A stretch of DNA of 64,000 nt, from NCBI RefSeq assembly GCF_011455695.1, contig NZ_CP015030.1, positions 992,001 through 1,056,000 of the forward strand, written 5' to 3'. Within the stretch, counting starts at the first letter, position 1. Each line of letters opens with the position of its first letter. Shown here piece after piece: positions 1 through 12,460 of this stretch. This DNA is from Mannheimia granulomatis. GTDB taxonomy: Bacteria; Pseudomonadota; Gammaproteobacteria; Enterobacterales; Pasteurellaceae. Made by a program: the position numbers and the translations under genes. The notes under the pieces are model-generated. The model made no database searches. It worked only from the letters and a program-made list of their open reading frames with translations, and had not been told where the DNA came from.

Positions 1-48
1 CGAGCTGATCGTATTTAGAATTTTTCCTCGAGCAGACATGGCTGACTC

Positions 49-528
<480 letters not shown>

Positions 529-717
529 TTATTTATCTATCCTAAGCACTCCATAAGATCATTCATATATGAAGATATGCTCCAATAAAAGTAGAATAAT
601 TTGTAAAGCGAAGAATCTCAATAGGGAAAATGAAAAAATGCGAACTAGATCAAATTTTTATTTGCAAACTCTTAGCAAATAATTGATAAAATCTTACCGC
701 TTGTAGGGAAATGTACA

Positions 718-741
718 TAAAGGAGGCACTTTACCTCCTTA
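718..741 (-). terminator. Hairpin downstream of ppx
   Basis: AAAGGAGG and CCTCCTTT-like arms separated by a short loop lie immediately after the ppx stop codon. The T-run on the minus side is short, so this is a plausible but not ideal intrinsic terminator. Confidence 0.45.
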
Positions 742-745
742 TATG

Positions 746-2251
746 TTAAGAAATGGTTAAACTTAATTCTGTCAGTGATAGTATTTTTTGCTCATCCTCC
801 AAATCGGCTAAAACTAACGGATTATGGTTTAAAAAGTGTTGATTAAATTGTAAGTGCCAGTGATTATTTTCAATAGTGAGCGTCAATTTTTCAGGTTCCA
901 CTGTCGCCTGTCTTGAGCGATTGAGTAACACTGCCAAGCGGAATACCCGAACCAACGTTAATACATCTCGACATTGATAGCGATTAATACTGCGAATGTC
1001 GGAGCGTTTAAAATTTTTCAAATGAAAACGCATTAATACAGAGAGAAGTGTTTGTTGCTCAAAATCAAAACCTGGTAAATCTCGGTTGGAAATTAAATAG
1101 GCAGAATGACGATGTACATTGTTATGATTAACTACAATGCCGATTTCATGCAATAAACTTGCCCATTTCAACATAGAACGTAGATCTTGAACTTGGCGGC
1201 GGTTTCGCCAATTTTTTATTTGATCAAATAAAATTAAGGCCGTATGTTCAACTCGGCTGGCTTGCAGCTGATCTAAATCGAATTGCTCTACTAACGCCTG
1301 TGCTGTACATTGTCTGATATCTCCTACTTGGAAGCTTTTTTCCAACCCATACATTACCCCTTCCCGCAATGCTCCGTTTGAATAACGCAACACCTCAATT
1401 CTAAATGTATGAAATAATGCCAGTAAAATCGCAAGTCCCGGCACTAATACATCAGCTCGCTCCTCTAATAATCCCCGCATTTTAATTTCATTTAGCGATT
1501 TAAATTCCAAGCAAATATCAATCAGTTTTTGCAAACGTTGCTCGGTGATAAGACCATCTCTATAGCCATTTGCTATAAGTACTTGATGAACGGTTTTAAT
1601 CGTGCCGGAAGAGCCTAATGCGTGTTCCCAGCCTAATTCTTGATATTCCCACATCAAATCTTCAATTTTTTCCATCGCTAACTGGTAAGCACTATCAAAG
1701 CGTTCAATCGTTAACTCACCATTAGGAAAAAAACGTTTTGCAAAACTGACACAGCCCATATGGCGGCTTTCTGCCCGAATCGGGGTAAAATTATCGCCAA
1801 TAGTGATTTCTGTTGAGCCTCCGCCGATATCAACTACCAATTTACGGCCTTTTTCCGGCTGGGTATGGCTCACACCTGAATAAATTAACCTTGCTTCTTC
1901 TTGACCTGAAATAATCGAAATAGAATAGGGAAAAACCTCTTTTGCCTGATCTAAAAAGTCTTGCTTATTGATTGCTCGACGTAACGTATAGGTGCCTACA
2001 ACTTTAACATTTTCCTCAGAAAAGCCTTGTAGGCGTTTGGCAAATAAAGCTAAACAGGCCACACCCCGCTCAATCGCTTCTTGGCTTAGCACTAAATTCT
2101 CATCCAGCCCGTCAGCCAAACGAACACGGCGTTTAATACGTGAAAGGACTTGAATAGAGCCATTCACAATACGGGCAACAATCATATGAAAGCTATTCGA
2201 CCCTAAATCAATCGCAGCAAATTCACGAGGAGCAATATTTTGAGATGACAT
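746..2251 (-). CDS. ppx: Exopolyphosphatase / guanosine pentaphosphatase (Ppx/GppA)
   Basis: A 501-aa protein of the Ppx/GppA phosphatase family, which splits terminal phosphate from polyphosphate chains and/or converts pppGpp to ppGpp. The ASKHA nucleotide-binding signatures are visible: AIDLGSNSFHM near residue 13 and VDIGGGSTEI near residue 140, followed by GSSGTIKT near 213. The C-terminal third is the HD-like all-helical domain (LHEIGIVVNH near 367). The length matches E. coli Ppx (513 aa). The sequence alone does not separate Ppx from GppA. No ppk is adjacent, and the gene is monocistronic and divergent from tmaR. Confidence 0.88.
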   Translation of the reverse strand: MSSQNIAPREFAAIDLGSNSFHMIVARIVNGSIQVLSRIKRRVRLADGLDENLVLSQEAIERGVACLALFAKRLQGFSEENVKVVGTYTLRRAINKQDFLDQAKEVFPYSISIISGQEEARLIYSGVSHTQPEKGRKLVVDIGGGSTEITIGDNFTPIRAESRHMGCVSFAKRFFPNGELTIERFDSAYQLAMEKIEDLMWEYQELGWEHALGSSGTIKTVHQVLIANGYRDGLITEQRLQKLIDICLEFKSLNEIKMRGLLEERADVLVPGLAILLALFHTFRIEVLRYSNGALREGVMYGLEKSFQVGDIRQCTAQALVEQFDLDQLQASRVEHTALILFDQIKNWRNRRQVQDLRSMLKWASLLHEIGIVVNHNNVHRHSAYLISNRDLPGFDFEQQTLLSVLMRFHLKNFKRSDIRSINRYQCRDVLTLVRVFRLAVLLNRSRQATVEPEKLTLTIENNHWHLQFNQHFLNHNPLVLADLEDEQKILSLTELSLTIS

Positions 2252-2458
2252 ATATAAAATCCTGTACTAACCATAATAGTCAAAGATATTACCATTTTTA
2301 AAGCAGCTATATCACTAGTCATACTATAAAAATTTGACTTTATTTAGACATAATAGTCTTAAATCATAAAATTTAGCAAAATTTTTTGACGAATTGTTGG
2401 AAAAAGACTAGGATTCACTTACTAAAATCTAAATTAAACCTAACTAAGAGGAAGTTCT

Positions 2459-2788
2459 ATGTCTGAAGTAAATAAATCATTCCAAGATATGCTTGATTAT
2501 GTGCATCTTTATCGCCTAAAAAATAAATTACACCGTGAAACAGCGGATAACGATCGCAAAATTCGTGATAACCAAAAACGCGTATTACTACTTGATAATC
2601 TCACACAATATATTACAGATGAAATGTCTATTAATGATGTACGTGCAATTATTTCGAATATGCGTGATGATTATGAAAACCGTGTTGATGATTACATGAT
2701 TCGCAATGCAGAACTTTCGAAACAGCGTCGCGAAATCCGCCAAAAAATGGCATCGCATAAACAATCACCTACCAATAAAAAATCATAA
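2459..2788 (+). CDS. tmaR: PTS system regulator TmaR (YeeX)
   Basis: A 109-aa, highly charged coiled-coil protein that matches E. coli YeeX/TmaR along its length, including the conserved block [15 protein letters not shown] (residues 34-48) and [19 protein letters not shown] near 74. In E. coli TmaR localises at the cell poles and controls the position and activity of PTS Enzyme I. An AAGAGGAAG ribosome binding site precedes the ATG. A strong terminator built from paired uptake signals follows. The identification is confident; the role is carried over from E. coli. Confidence 0.85.
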   Translation: MSEVNKSFQDMLDYVHLYRLKNKLHRETADNDRKIRDNQKRVLLLDNLTQYITDEMSINDVRAIISNMRDDYENRVDDYMIRNAELSKQRREIRQKMASHKQSPTNKKS

Positions 2789-2792
2789 ATAT

Positions 2793-2847
2793 ACAAGCGG
2801 TTAATTTCCTGCAAAATTTTGCAAAAATTAACCGCTTACTTTTTTAG
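2793..2847 (+). terminator. Terminator formed by two inverted uptake signals
   Basis: ACAAGCGGTTAATTT and its complement AAATTAACCGCTT form a long stem around a GCAAAATTTTGC-type centre and are followed by a T-run on the + strand. It combines a Pasteurellaceae USS pair with an intrinsic terminator for tmaR. Confidence 0.75.
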
Positions 2848-2961
2848 TTTAAGTATTTAATTTTTCATTCAAAAAACCAAATATTCATTGACAAAATCCT
2901 AATAAAAAGGTATTTCTATACAAGTTTTTCAAGCATTGAAAAATAGTAATGGGCTTACCAT

Positions 2962-3140
2962 TGCGGGAGAGGTGCAACACTCAGGCAACTTAATTTGAGG
3001 CAACTAGGGCCGTTTGAAAATTATGTGATGGGAGTGATTGCCGAGGTGTGAATTCACTAGACTGGAATTAACATCGGCTGAGCAGGTTGAATCCTATCAG
3101 CTGTCATTTAATATTTGATATTAAATGGAGTGCTCTGATT
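2962..3140 (+). promoter_or_regulatory. Lysine riboswitch (L-box) upstream of lysC
   Basis: The 450-bp gap before lysC contains the conserved L-box core in order: GAGAGGTGCAAC (about 2975), GAGGCAACTAGGGCCG (about 2998), GATGGGAGTGATTGCCGAGG (about 3028), CATCGGCTGAGC (about 3073) and TTGAATCCTATCAGC (about 3088). It closes with a hairpin CATTTAATA/TATTAAATG at 3105-3127 and GGAGTGCTCT. The order matches the E. coli lysC riboswitch, where lysine binding represses lysC. Boundaries are approximate. Confidence 0.85.
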
Positions 3141-3239
3141 AATAGGTTCTCAAATCAAACCGTATAATCTACTCAAATTTCCTTTCCGAATATCCCCTAA
3201 TACAACATTTATCTATTTTGTTTTAAGGAAATTTTTATT

Positions 3240-4592
3240 ATGTCTAATCTTTCTGTGGCTAAATTTGGTGGTACTAGCGTTGCAAATTTTGATGCAATGA
3301 CTTCATCGGCAAATATTGTGATTGCAGATAACAACACCCGCGTTGTTGTACTTTCTGCCTCTGCCGGGGTAACAAATTATTTAGTTGAACTTGCAAACGG
3401 TTGTGAAAAAGCACATCGCGATGAAGTCATTGCAGCAGTTCGTCAAATTCAATACAACATCATCGAAAAATTACAATCTCAAGATGCTGTTCGCGCTGAA
3501 ATTGATGAATTATTGGAGCATATTGAAGCATTAGCCGAATCAGCAAGCCTCGCAACCTCTGCAGCGTTAAGCGATGAATTAATTAGCCACGGGGAAATGA
3601 TGTCCACTAAGATTTTCACGCAATTATTAATTGAACGTGGACACCCTGCCGTATGGGTAGATGTACGTGATGTTGTCGCAACAAACAGCCATTACGGAAA
3701 AGCCGCACCTAATGACGAAAAAACCCAACAACAATCTGATAATGTAATTAAGCCACTTATTCAATCAGGTAAAATCGTGATTACCCAAGGCTTTATCGGT
3801 CGTGATGATGAAGGTAAAACGACTACTCTTGGCCGCGGTGGTTCTGACTACTCTGCTGCATTGCTGGCTGAAGTGTTAGGAGCTAATGATGTATTAATTT
3901 GGACTGATGTTCCGGGTATTTACACTACAGATCCTCGTGTTGTACCAAATGCACAACGTATTGATACTATGGCATTTAATGAGGCTGCTGAAATGGCAAC
4001 TTTTGGGGCAAAAGTATTACATCCGGCGACCTTATTACCGGCAGTTCGCAGTAATATCCCGGTTTATGTAGGTTCAAGTAAAGCGCCTGAACAAGGAGGA
4101 ACTTGGGTGACACGTGATCCTCAGCCTCGTCCGACTTTCCGTGCAATTGCGTTACGTCGTAACCAGATTTTATTAACGCTCTCAAGCCTTTCCATGCTAC
4201 ATGCTCAAGGCTTCTTAGCCAATGTGTTTGCAATTTTAGCAAAACATAAAATTTCAGTAGATGTGATTACTACTTCAGAGGTAAGTGTTGCATTAACATT
4301 AGATAAAACAGGGTCTGCTTCATCAGGTGCAGATATGCTCTCTCCTGAGTTATTAGATGAGTTAAACAATTGTTGCAATGTTCAAGTAGAAACCGACCTT
4401 GCATTAGTAGCCATTATTGGTAATAACTTACATACACAATCCGGGGTTGCAAAACGTTTATTCCAAACAATTGAAAACCATAATATTCGTTTAATTAGCT
4501 ATGGTGCAAGCTCGAATAACGTTTGTACTTTAGTGAAAAACGAAGAAGCAGATGAAGTAGTTCGCTCACTTCATAAAGCTTTATTTGAGTAA
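3240..4592 (+). CDS. lysC: Lysine-sensitive aspartokinase III
   Basis: The 450-aa aspartate kinase phosphorylates L-aspartate in the first step of lysine, threonine, methionine and diaminopimelate synthesis. KFGGTSVANFDAM (residues 8-20) is the aspartokinase signature, TTLGRGGSDYSAALLA (near 195) belongs to the substrate-binding region, and the C-terminal third holds two ACT domains (ISVDVITTSEVSVALTL; IRLISYGASSNNV). There is no homoserine dehydrogenase domain, so it is of the LysC type rather than ThrA or MetL. The riboswitch upstream and the ACT domains fit control by lysine at both RNA and enzyme level. RBS AAGGAAA precedes the ATG. Confidence 0.95.
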   Translation: MSNLSVAKFGGTSVANFDAMTSSANIVIADNNTRVVVLSASAGVTNYLVELANGCEKAHRDEVIAAVRQIQYNIIEKLQSQDAVRAEIDELLEHIEALAESASLATSAALSDELISHGEMMSTKIFTQLLIERGHPAVWVDVRDVVATNSHYGKAAPNDEKTQQQSDNVIKPLIQSGKIVITQGFIGRDDEGKTTTLGRGGSDYSAALLAEVLGANDVLIWTDVPGIYTTDPRVVPNAQRIDTMAFNEAAEMATFGAKVLHPATLLPAVRSNIPVYVGSSKAPEQGGTWVTRDPQPRPTFRAIALRRNQILLTLSSLSMLHAQGFLANVFAILAKHKISVDVITTSEVSVALTLDKTGSASSGADMLSPELLDELNNCCNVQVETDLALVAIIGNNLHTQSGVAKRLFQTIENHNIRLISYGASSNNVCTLVKNEEADEVVRSLHKALFE

Positions 4593-4617
4593 TTAATACT
4601 TAATTACCCGCTCTTAC

Positions 4618-4652
4618 AAAAACGGTCAAGTTTATTCAACTTGACCGTTTTT
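4618..4652. terminator. Bidirectional terminator between lysC and mukB
   Basis: AAAACGGTCAAG and CTTGACCGTTTT form a 12-bp-plus stem with A- and T-tracts on both flanks, between two convergent genes. Confidence 0.85.
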
Positions 4653-4676
4653 ATTATCTTACAGAATAAATAGATA

Positions 4677-7600
4677 CTACTTCTGCCCAAACCCTTTCAA
4701 CCCAACCACATGCACATACTCTTGGTTATTGGTAATTTTACGCACCAATTTATAAGTTGTACCACGCTCCGGGCTGATATTTTCAGGAGCGGCAATTAAT
4801 AACTGCATGTCCAAACGCTCACATAATTCAAATAGCGTATTAATTGACGTTGCATCTAAACGAGCAGCTTCATCTAAGAAGAGTAAGCGTGCCGGAAGAA
4901 TATCTTTAGCACGCATACGACGAGCTTCCTCTTCCCAACTTTGAACCACCATCAAGAGAATTGACATACCCGTACCAATTGCTTCACCGGTTGATAATGC
5001 GCTACTTTCTGCCCGCATCCAACCATCTGCACCACGGAAGGTTTCCACTTCTAAATCTAAATAGTTACGATAATCTAACAGTTCTTCACCAATGGTTTGA
5101 GGTGTACGCTGCCCCATTTCAATATGAGGATTCACACGTTTATACAACATTGCTAACGCTTCCGAGAAGCTTAGTTTTTGGCTGTCAAATAGATCCTTAT
5201 GTTCTTCACGATTATTGGATAATGCATTGAGTAAAATCGCATGAGTATCGCGAATATTCACCACTAAACGCACCCCTTTTACCTGACCAAAGGCAATATT
5301 TTGCAAACCTTGATTGAGTTGCAAAATACGGTGCTGCTCACGTTGAATGGTTTTGCGTAAAATATTTGCCACACTCTCTGCACTAATTGCCAATTTTTTC
5401 TCACGACCTGTCAGCTCATTGGTTAAACGAGATAATTCAATTTCCATTTGCTCAATTGCATCAATAGGATCATCAGTTTTGATAATATCTTGACGAATAC
5501 GCTCACGCAGATGTTGATAAACTGCAATAAAGAATGCCACTTTATTTTCCGGCTTACGGCTGTCTTCTGAAGCACGCAGGCTGTCACGCAAGTATTCATT
5601 ATCCGCCACCGCAGTACGCAATGCACCTAATGCTTTATCGGAAATAGAACGTAGCTCTTCCGCTGATTGATAAGCCAATTCACGACGATTTAAACGTTTT
5701 TCTACATCACTGTTGCGAGATAAACGTTGCACAATACACCAACTGGCTTTTGCTTGTACTACCAATTCACGTTGAGCATGATAATCACGCTCTGCTTTGC
5801 GTAATGTGCGGTTAAGATTGTCCATTTCTGCTTCAATCACCGCAATTTGCTTATCCAAATAGCCTTTGCGAGAACGTTGTTGGCTTAAACGCTGTTGTAA
5901 TTCATCACGGCGGAATCTTGCGCGCTCTTCTGCTCCACTATCACCGCGCACGCCTAAATCGTCAATTTCACGAATTAACTCTTGCAACATTTGGTTTTTC
6001 GCTTCATAAGAGCTACGTAAACCGGTTAACACTTGGTTATATTGCGTAAGTTGAGCTTGAGCCTGACGTTGTTGTTCACGGGCTTGCTCACGTTCACGTT
6101 GCGCATTTTCTAAACGTTGGCGTAGTTGCTCAGTTAATGCTGAACCTTCAACCCCTACCGTTTCTTCATAACTAAAATGTAGGCGACGGTTCATCACATC
6201 AGCAAGGCTAAATACTTTTTGCTGCAACACTTTTTGTTCTGCCACAATACGGCTGTAATCCGCTTCCAACTGCTCAAATAAAGCCGGATCACTTTTTAAT
6301 GCTGCTGCAATTGGCTCTAACTGGCTTAACGTCGCTCCAAACTGACGGATAAACATTTCGTCTTCTTCAGCTAATTCCAATTGTTCACGGCACTCTTGTG
6401 CACGTTCGGCTAATGTTTCGTCTGCTAATAGGTTCGCAAGCGGTAGAATTTTATTTAAAATTTGCAACTGGGCTTTAACGCTCTCTAATTGATGACGTAA
6501 TTGCTGCTCATTACCACTGGATTGAGCCAATTCACGTTCAATTTCCGCTCGCTCGGCTGCAATTTCTTGCATTAAAGTTTCCGGATTTTCTTGGAATGCT
6601 AAATTAAGATGCGTACCTACAAACTGACTTAAATGTTGGTGTAAACGTTGGCATTTCTGTACATCAAACGCACGTTCAGCATGCTTTTCAGCAATTTCAT
6701 CACGTTCAGCTTTTAAGGTTTCTAAATGTTTTTCGCGGGCAGCACGACCAAATAGCGGTACATCCGGGAATTTCGAGTAACGCCATTGACGATCAGAAAC
6801 TTTCACCACCACACCTTCGCTTAACTCTTCGGCACTGAATACCGCATCGTCAAAGGCAGATGGATCACCTTCTATCAAATAGAGATCACTTGGGCAATCA
6901 TCCAATTTCTCAAGCTGTGCCTTAGTTGCTTCTAAATCACGTACTACGATAGCGTGGCGAGCCTCTCCATATAAGGCAGAGAAATATGGTGCATCTTCAA
7001 TGGATACATCATCATATAATTCTGATAGCAATACACCACCAAAACGCTCTGCCAAGTGATTTAGACGGGCATCTTCCGAGCCGTCCGGTTGGCTTAATCG
7101 AGTAATTTTCTCATCAAGTAACTGCTCCTTGCGAGCTAATTCATCACGAGCAAGAGTAGCTTCACGTTCTTTACTCAACATCGTTTGCATAAACTGCATA
7201 ACTGACTGACCGGCTTCAAACTTCTCACCGCATTGCTCTTCCAAACGGGCTAATGCAGACTGTGCTGTATGCCAAGCAGGAGCATTTTTCGCTAGTTGTT
7301 GATATTGTTGATTAAGCTGTTCACGTTGTTGACGCTGGGTAGAACGCTGCTCAACAAAATCTGATAATTCTGCCTCTAAATCTTCTAGTCGTGCTTGTTG
7401 CTCATCAAAATAGTCTTCTAAGGCTTCTGATGAATTTAGCTGTTGCTGCGATTTTTGGTTAAATTCTGCAAGCAAGCGCTGCGCATTTTGCTGTTGCTGC
7501 AAGCGCTGTTCTAAATCGTTTAATTTTTGGCGTAAGCTAATTGCTTGCTGTGCCTGCATTTTTTGCTCGGGGAAAGCAGATAATAATGCTCGAGCCTCTT

Positions 7601-9158
7601 CCCAAGCTTGCAAGCGGTCAATTTCACCGGAAATTTTGCAAACTAATTCAAAAGCTTTCTCAAACTGGGTTTTCGCCATATCCGATACGCTTAAGCGTTG
7701 CTCAAGCTCAAACACTTTATCCGTTAAATCCTCTGCTTGAGCTTCAAATTCAGCGTGGTAATCTTCGATATTATTTAAATCTAAATTTACCAAGCCAGTT
7801 AATTGCTTCGCTTTTTCTAACGCATTCACCGCCTGCTGATATTGTAATGCTCGGGTTTGCTGAGCATCTAAAGCTTGTTGATAATCCGCCATTTGAGAAC
7901 GTAATGCTTCTACGTGTTCATCTGCTTCATCTGCACGAGATTGTGCATTTTCCGCCATCTCAGCGATTTCTTCTAACGCTTCTTGTTGCTCTTCAAGCTT
8001 GATATTCAGCTCTTCCACTTCATCTTGATAGCGTTCGATTTTTTCTTGATGGCGTAAGGCGTTCATTACTAAATTTAGATGATCGTTCGCACTATTATAG
8101 TCTGCTTCTAATGCCTGTTCCGCCTCATTAAGATCAGCACTTTCGCGGCTAAATTCCACAAAGCGTTGTTGCTCTACCAAAATTTTCGATTTTGCCGCAT
8201 ACCACTCTTTACGTTGTTCTAATGCTTGCAGAACATTGCCTCGACGTTCATTCGCATTGCGCATATAGTCTGCAGATACATAATTAGTAGACTCGGTAAT
8301 CAAACGTTTGAACATATCGCGATCAGATTGAGTAACTTTAATCGCTTCTAATGTCATTCGGTTTTCACGTAAAGCAGATTCCATATCTTGGAATGCTTGG
8401 CGAACGCCTGTATTTTCCGGCAATAAGTAATCACGCAATGATTTGGTGATCACACTAGAAATACCACCATAAAGTGAGGCTTCGATTAATTTATAGAATT
8501 TGCTGCGATCAGCCGCTGAACGTAAGCGTTTTGGGATCACGCCTAAGTCAAACATAAAGCTGTGGTAGTCAGTAATTGAGTGATATTGTTTGAAGTGTAC
8601 TTCACTACCCTCGAATTTATCTTTAAGCTCATTAAGTGGAAGTACTCGAGCTTTGTTACCCACTTGTTCAGTTAAAAGCCCGATAATAGTTTGATCTAGC
8701 GGAATATTTTGTACCGAGAATGAACGGATATCCACTTTCTTATCGCGACCAACAATTTGTTGCAAACGCACACCGGTAATAATACGCTGACCACGAGAAT
8801 TGAGAGACTCTAACACGGCATAACAAACACCGGCTTTTAATTTACCGTATAAACCTTTATCACGAGAGCCAGCAGTCGAACCGGCCTCTGTCGTATTACG
8901 GAAATTCAGTAAGGTTAAATCAGGAATCAATGCGGTCACAAAACCCGCCATAGTAGTCGATTTACCCGCACCATTACCACCTGAAAGGGTTGTAACCAGT
9001 TCATCTAAATCAAAAGTACGAGCAAAAAAACCATTCCAATTAATTAGAGTTAAAGATTGGAACTTACCGCGTTTTAAACCTTCGTGACGAGGCATGACTG
9101 GCGCAAGAACGGTTGTTTGTTCAATTGCATTTTGTTCTAATAATTCAATATTTTCCAT
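4677..9158 (-). CDS. mukB: Chromosome partition protein MukB (condensin SMC-like subunit)
   Basis: A 1493-aa SMC-like ATPase and core of the MukBEF condensin that organises and segregates the chromosome. The N-terminal head carries the P-loop GNGAGKST (residues 61-68). Long Gln/Glu/Leu-rich coiled coils flank a central hinge (around residues 650-790). The C-terminal head has the signature [11 protein letters not shown] and the Walker [12 protein letters not shown]. The length equals the usual approximately 1480-1510 aa. It is the last gene of mukF-mukE-mukB and starts 6 bp after mukE. Confidence 0.97.
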   Translation of the reverse strand: MENIELLEQNAIEQTTVLAPVMPRHEGLKRGKFQSLTLINWNGFFARTFDLDELVTTLSGGNGAGKSTTMAGFVTALIPDLTLLNFRNTTEAGSTAGSRDKGLYGKLKAGVCYAVLESLNSRGQRIITGVRLQQIVGRDKKVDIRSFSVQNIPLDQTIIGLLTEQVGNKARVLPLNELKDKFEGSEVHFKQYHSITDYHSFMFDLGVIPKRLRSAADRSKFYKLIEASLYGGISSVITKSLRDYLLPENTGVRQAFQDMESALRENRMTLEAIKVTQSDRDMFKRLITESTNYVSADYMRNANERRGNVLQALEQRKEWYAAKSKILVEQQRFVEFSRESADLNEAEQALEADYNSANDHLNLVMNALRHQEKIERYQDEVEELNIKLEEQQEALEEIAEMAENAQSRADEADEHVEALRSQMADYQQALDAQQTRALQYQQAVNALEKAKQLTGLVNLDLNNIEDYHAEFEAQAEDLTDKVFELEQRLSVSDMAKTQFEKAFELVCKISGEIDRLQAWEEARALLSAFPEQKMQAQQAISLRQKLNDLEQRLQQQQNAQRLLAEFNQKSQQQLNSSEALEDYFDEQQARLEDLEAELSDFVEQRSTQRQQREQLNQQYQQLAKNAPAWHTAQSALARLEEQCGEKFEAGQSVMQFMQTMLSKEREATLARDELARKEQLLDEKITRLSQPDGSEDARLNHLAERFGGVLLSELYDDVSIEDAPYFSALYGEARHAIVVRDLEATKAQLEKLDDCPSDLYLIEGDPSAFDDAVFSAEELSEGVVVKVSDRQWRYSKFPDVPLFGRAAREKHLETLKAERDEIAEKHAERAFDVQKCQRLHQHLSQFVGTHLNLAFQENPETLMQEIAAERAEIERELAQSSGNEQQLRHQLESVKAQLQILNKILPLANLLADETLAERAQECREQLELAEEDEMFIRQFGATLSQLEPIAAALKSDPALFEQLEADYSRIVAEQKVLQQKVFSLADVMNRRLHFSYEETVGVEGSALTEQLRQRLENAQREREQAREQQRQAQAQLTQYNQVLTGLRSSYEAKNQMLQELIREIDDLGVRGDSGAEERARFRRDELQQRLSQQRSRKGYLDKQIAVIEAEMDNLNRTLRKAERDYHAQRELVVQAKASWCIVQRLSRNSDVEKRLNRRELAYQSAEELRSISDKALGALRTAVADNEYLRDSLRASEDSRKPENKVAFFIAVYQHLRERIRQDIIKTDDPIDAIEQMEIELSRLTNELTGREKKLAISAESVANILRKTIQREQHRILQLNQGLQNIAFGQVKGVRLVVNIRDTHAILLNALSNNREEHKDLFDSQKLSFSEALAMLYKRVNPHIEMGQRTPQTIGEELLDYRNYLDLEVETFRGADGWMRAESSALSTGEAIGTGMSILLMVVQSWEEEARRMRAKDILPARLLFLDEAARLDATSINTLFELCERLDMQLLIAAPENISPERGTTYKLVRKITNNQEYVHVVGLKGFGQK

Positions 9159-9164
9159 TATTTA

Positions 9165-9887
9165 TTATTCCTCATCAGCCACTTCTGTATCATCTAACTC
9201 ATTTGCAAGATTTTCATCTAATTCAACCGCTTGTTCGGCTAGAAGTGACGGTGTAGTTGCTTCACCATCACGAATCAAACGCAATTGTGCTTCTCGTGGA
9301 TCGTCCCCTGTCCTCACATCCGCACCAAAACGGAATACTGATTCTGAAATCACAAATTTTTTACTATTTTGCTCACCTACACGGGTAATAATACCGATAC
9401 GTGCGAGACGACGTAACGCACCACCAACTTTTTCTGATAACTTAGCGCGATCTAAATCAGAACCTGTCGAGCGTGGATTTACCGCTTTTAACAATTTGCT
9501 TTCATCCGCGAGGCTCAGCAATTCTTCATACACATCATCTTGGCTAAAAATACCTTGTTGCGCCAAACGCTCCGGGCTTAAGTAGAGATAACATAATACC
9601 TTTCCAACCAACATTTCCATTTCAGACATCGCCGAACGGTTAATCAAAGTGGAAGCTTTAGGGCGTAAGTAGAAAAAGCCCTCAGGTGCGCGAATTAATT
9701 CTACATGATAACGGCGGTAAAACTCTTCTAATTCCGTTTGAAAATCCATCAGAAAAGCGTGTTCATCAAGGGATTCTATACTAATATGGCGACCGGCACG
9801 TAGTTGGCTGTCAAGCTGTGGGAAAATTGAATTAGCAATCGCCAACGCCAATTTTGGGGAAATCATCTCTTGGATATTATCTGTCAT
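9165..9887 (-). CDS. mukE: Chromosome partition protein MukE
   Basis: A 240-aa winged-helix accessory subunit of MukBEF, which binds the MukF kleisin and modulates the MukB ATPase. The sequence follows E. coli MukE ([23 protein letters not shown] near the start; [11 protein letters not shown] near 72; an acidic C-terminus). It lies between mukF (48 bp upstream) and mukB (6 bp downstream), so the three are almost certainly cotranscribed. Confidence 0.95.
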   Translation of the reverse strand: MTDNIQEMISPKLALAIANSIFPQLDSQLRAGRHISIESLDEHAFLMDFQTELEEFYRRYHVELIRAPEGFFYLRPKASTLINRSAMSEMEMLVGKVLCYLYLSPERLAQQGIFSQDDVYEELLSLADESKLLKAVNPRSTGSDLDRAKLSEKVGGALRRLARIGIITRVGEQNSKKFVISESVFRFGADVRTGDDPREAQLRLIRDGEATTPSLLAEQAVELDENLANELDDTEVADEE

Positions 9888-9935
9888 GTTATATCTCTCT
9901 TAATTTGCAAAACTTTTATAAAAAACAACCGCTTG

Positions 9936-11279
9936 TTACTTATTATATTGGTCAATCACATTAGCTTGCACTTCCGCACCCTGATCGTTAATCGACTGCC
10001 ATTGTGGATAAACAGCCTGACTGTCTTGGCTTGCCATACCGAGTTTAACTGCTTGGTCAACAATAATCCTAGCCACATCAAAATGACGAGATTCCGGGAA
10101 TCGAGCAAGTTGCTCCCGTAAAATTACACCTAAATCTATCGGCTTACCTTCTGCTCGGAATGGTGCTAAATGAGCTTGCATTGCCGATACAATTTGTTCT
10201 TGCACATCAGAAAGGGATTCATATTCCAATTCACTTGGCAGCTCTCCGACCGACTCAGCTTCATTCAGCATGGCTTCATCATCACGCAAATCCAACAAAG
10301 CGTCTGCTTTTGCGGTATAAAGTAACCAAGGGGAATTGTAGTAATCTTGAATAGATTGACGCAAACGCTGCCCGAACACTCGATTTTTATCCATATCAAT
10401 GGCTGTACGAATAAATTTATGTACGTGGCGATCATAGCCGATCCAAAGATCGATTGCTTGCTGCCCCCAACTGATAATTCGGTCAAGCTTATTTTGTAAA
10501 TTGACAATAAGCTGGTCAATAAAATCCAAATCATCCCGTGCAATTAAGCAACTTTGAATACGCAATAATTGAGCCTGTAGCTTATCGCCTGCTGCATTTA
10601 GGGTATCTTGCAACTCTCTCAAATTGCCTGAAGTTTCATCTAATAACTGCTCACAACTCATAATCGCTTCGTGCCAATTTTGACTAAGTAGCTCAGCAAT
10701 TCGCTCACGAATTTGGTGCTGGTTTTCATCCATAATACGTTGTGAAAGATCGATACTATCAAAAATTTCTGCTACCGAATATTTTAGTGGTGCAAATACA
10801 TTATTTCGCCAAAACCGTTCATCTTTTGACGCTTCTGTACCCTCTTCAGCAGCAACAGAAGCTCGCTGAATTTCATCTGCCACAATAGAGAGCTGAATTG
10901 AAAGGCGAAGCGTTGAAAATTCGCGCTGACGAACATAGTAGTTTGAAATCCCGACACCCAAAGGCGTTACCCGATAAATTGCCAAACCTTCTGTAAATTC
11001 ACTACTAAAACGATTTAACAAACGTTGTCTAACTAAGTCATTAATCGCATTATTGGCACGCTGCGTAAAAGTCGCATCTGATTGCTCAAACGAATTTGAA
11101 ACATAGCGAAAAAGATCGATTAGATCACTTTCTAACAGTTCACCATCTGTCTGTTCTTGATTATAAATAGAGATAGCAAGTAAAAAAGCTAAGCGGTCAG
11201 AAGAAAGTGAAAGAGAAAATTCACGATCTTTCGTCCACGAAATGAGTTCTGGAATAGTCTGTGCCAATTCGTTTTGCAT
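9936..11279 (-). CDS. mukF: Chromosome partition protein MukF (kleisin)
   Basis: A 447-aa kleisin subunit that bridges MukB heads and binds MukE. It shows the N-terminal winged-helix dimerisation region, the strongly conserved [17 protein letters not shown] (near 166) and the block [22 protein letters not shown] (near 270), all as in E. coli MukF. First gene of the muk operon. Unlike E. coli, no smtA/cmoM lies upstream; a decayed ttr region follows instead. Confidence 0.95.
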   Translation of the reverse strand: MQNELAQTIPELISWTKDREFSLSLSSDRLAFLLAISIYNQEQTDGELLESDLIDLFRYVSNSFEQSDATFTQRANNAINDLVRQRLLNRFSSEFTEGLAIYRVTPLGVGISNYYVRQREFSTLRLSIQLSIVADEIQRASVAAEEGTEASKDERFWRNNVFAPLKYSVAEIFDSIDLSQRIMDENQHQIRERIAELLSQNWHEAIMSCEQLLDETSGNLRELQDTLNAAGDKLQAQLLRIQSCLIARDDLDFIDQLIVNLQNKLDRIISWGQQAIDLWIGYDRHVHKFIRTAIDMDKNRVFGQRLRQSIQDYYNSPWLLYTAKADALLDLRDDEAMLNEAESVGELPSELEYESLSDVQEQIVSAMQAHLAPFRAEGKPIDLGVILREQLARFPESRHFDVARIIVDQAVKLGMASQDSQAVYPQWQSINDQGAEVQANVIDQYNK

Positions 11280-11454
11280 ACGGGCTCAATCTTTGATTTA
11301 GTATAAAATAGAAAAATAGTCTTTATTGTAACTGAACGAGAGGAAAATGGGAATGGAAGGATAAAATACAAACAGTAATTTTTATAAACTACCCTAACTA
11401 TTTATAACTCTTTCTCAATAATTTCATACTTATCTTCATAATAGACAAGCGGTT

Positions 11455-11607
11455 ATATTTTCTCAATTTTTTGCAAATCACTAATTTTCTGTACCAGCCC
11501 TGCTAAGCTCTCCGCCTGCATTTTTTCCATCACGCTTGCGCGGTGTACTTCCACTATGCGCACCGACACAGCAAGCTGATCATCCATCTGCTTGTTGGTG
11601 ATGCTTT
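11455..11607 (-). pseudogene. ttrR: Remnant of response regulator TtrR (C-terminal HTH only)
   Basis: The minus strand encodes ITNKQMDDQLAVSVRIVEVH followed by RASVMEKMQAESLAGLVQ and a stop at 11455. This is the LuxR/FixJ-type DNA-recognition helix and C-terminal end of a two-component response regulator. The receiver domain and start are missing. TtrR controls tetrathionate reductase genes; the assignment rests on the adjacent ttrS and ttrA remnants. Confidence 0.6.
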
Positions 11608-11806
11608 GCTAATCTAGAGCACTAAATTCCGCTCTTTTCTGGTAAGTTTAGCGTAATTTTTAATACACTTATTGACCGTCCAGCAGCGACACACGAATAT
11701 TGAGCAACACCGCACCGAGTTGGGGCAAATCGCCTGCTCAATAAATTCCACTCTGTTTTACCAGGTTCAATCGGACAATTGGCTCTGCCAAAAGTGCATC
11801 CAAAAT

Positions 11807-12313
11807 TTAGGCGGCAAGGACATTCGGCTTCACCGCCTCAAGCTGATTTTCTGCAAATAAAAACAAAGTCTTATCCACAGGAAAGCCGGAAAATCGCACC
11901 TCAAAATCCCGGTTTTGACGCATTCCTTGCCGATGAAATTCGTAGTAACCGAGCAGAAAACCGCCGAGCGCATCGTTATCCACCGCACTCAGGGTTTTAC
12001 CTTTCAGAACGGTCAAGTATTGATAAGGACTGTTGAGCGTCGCCAGCCAACGAACATTCTGCCGATTTAAATAGAAAAATTAGGCTTGGTTAGTTAGCAA
12101 AAAATCCAACTCCGCCCGACTGTTCGCCTCACCCAATCCCAACGGCACAAGCTCAAACTGCTCACTCGAAAACTGCCCGTTCAACCAATGCACCCAAGGT
12201 TGCCAATGGGTACGAGTATAGGCTTCCCCACGTTGGGCGAGAATGCCGATTTGGTAGGTTTCTGCCCAAACGGTGTGGGAGAGGAATAAGATGAATAAAA
12301 GTAGGCGTTTCAT
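11807..12313 (-). pseudogene. ttrS: Remnant of tetrathionate sensor kinase TtrS (sensor domain, nonsense mutation, kinase deleted)
   Basis: From the ATG at 12313 the minus strand encodes a signal peptide (MKRLLLFILFLSHTVWA) and the start of a PhnD-like periplasmic sensor domain (YQIGILAQRGEAYTRTHWQP). It hits TAA at 12080-12082. The same frame then continues as YLNRQNVRWLATLNSPYQYL, VLKGKTLSAVDNDALGGF and on to about 11807. So the N-terminal ~165 residues survive with one nonsense codon, and the histidine kinase part has been lost. The region 11608-11806 between this and the ttrR remnant has no readable domain. The TtrS assignment fits the PhnD-type sensor and the nearby ttrA start. Confidence 0.65.
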
Positions 12314-12460
12314 TTTTTACCTTTTTGAACATAGCTATGCCAACACAAACGAGCAGATTTCACGGGAAATTGCAAAACTTAGGTTATCATTAATGATTAG
12401 TTACAATGAATAAATACATTAGTCTATTTTATTCAAAATTCACTATCATCGAATTTTTTA

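Noticed and set aside
3976-4242. 88-codon frame opposite lysC
   Set aside because: Antisense to a conserved enzyme and without any supporting signal.
9094-9585. 163-codon frame opposite mukE/mukB
   Set aside because: Antisense shadow of two confidently identified genes; serine-rich composition typical of such shadows.
11672-12036. Two + strand frames of 62 and 85 codons in the ttr region
   Set aside because: Opposite to the ttrS remnant, no homology recognised, no start signals.
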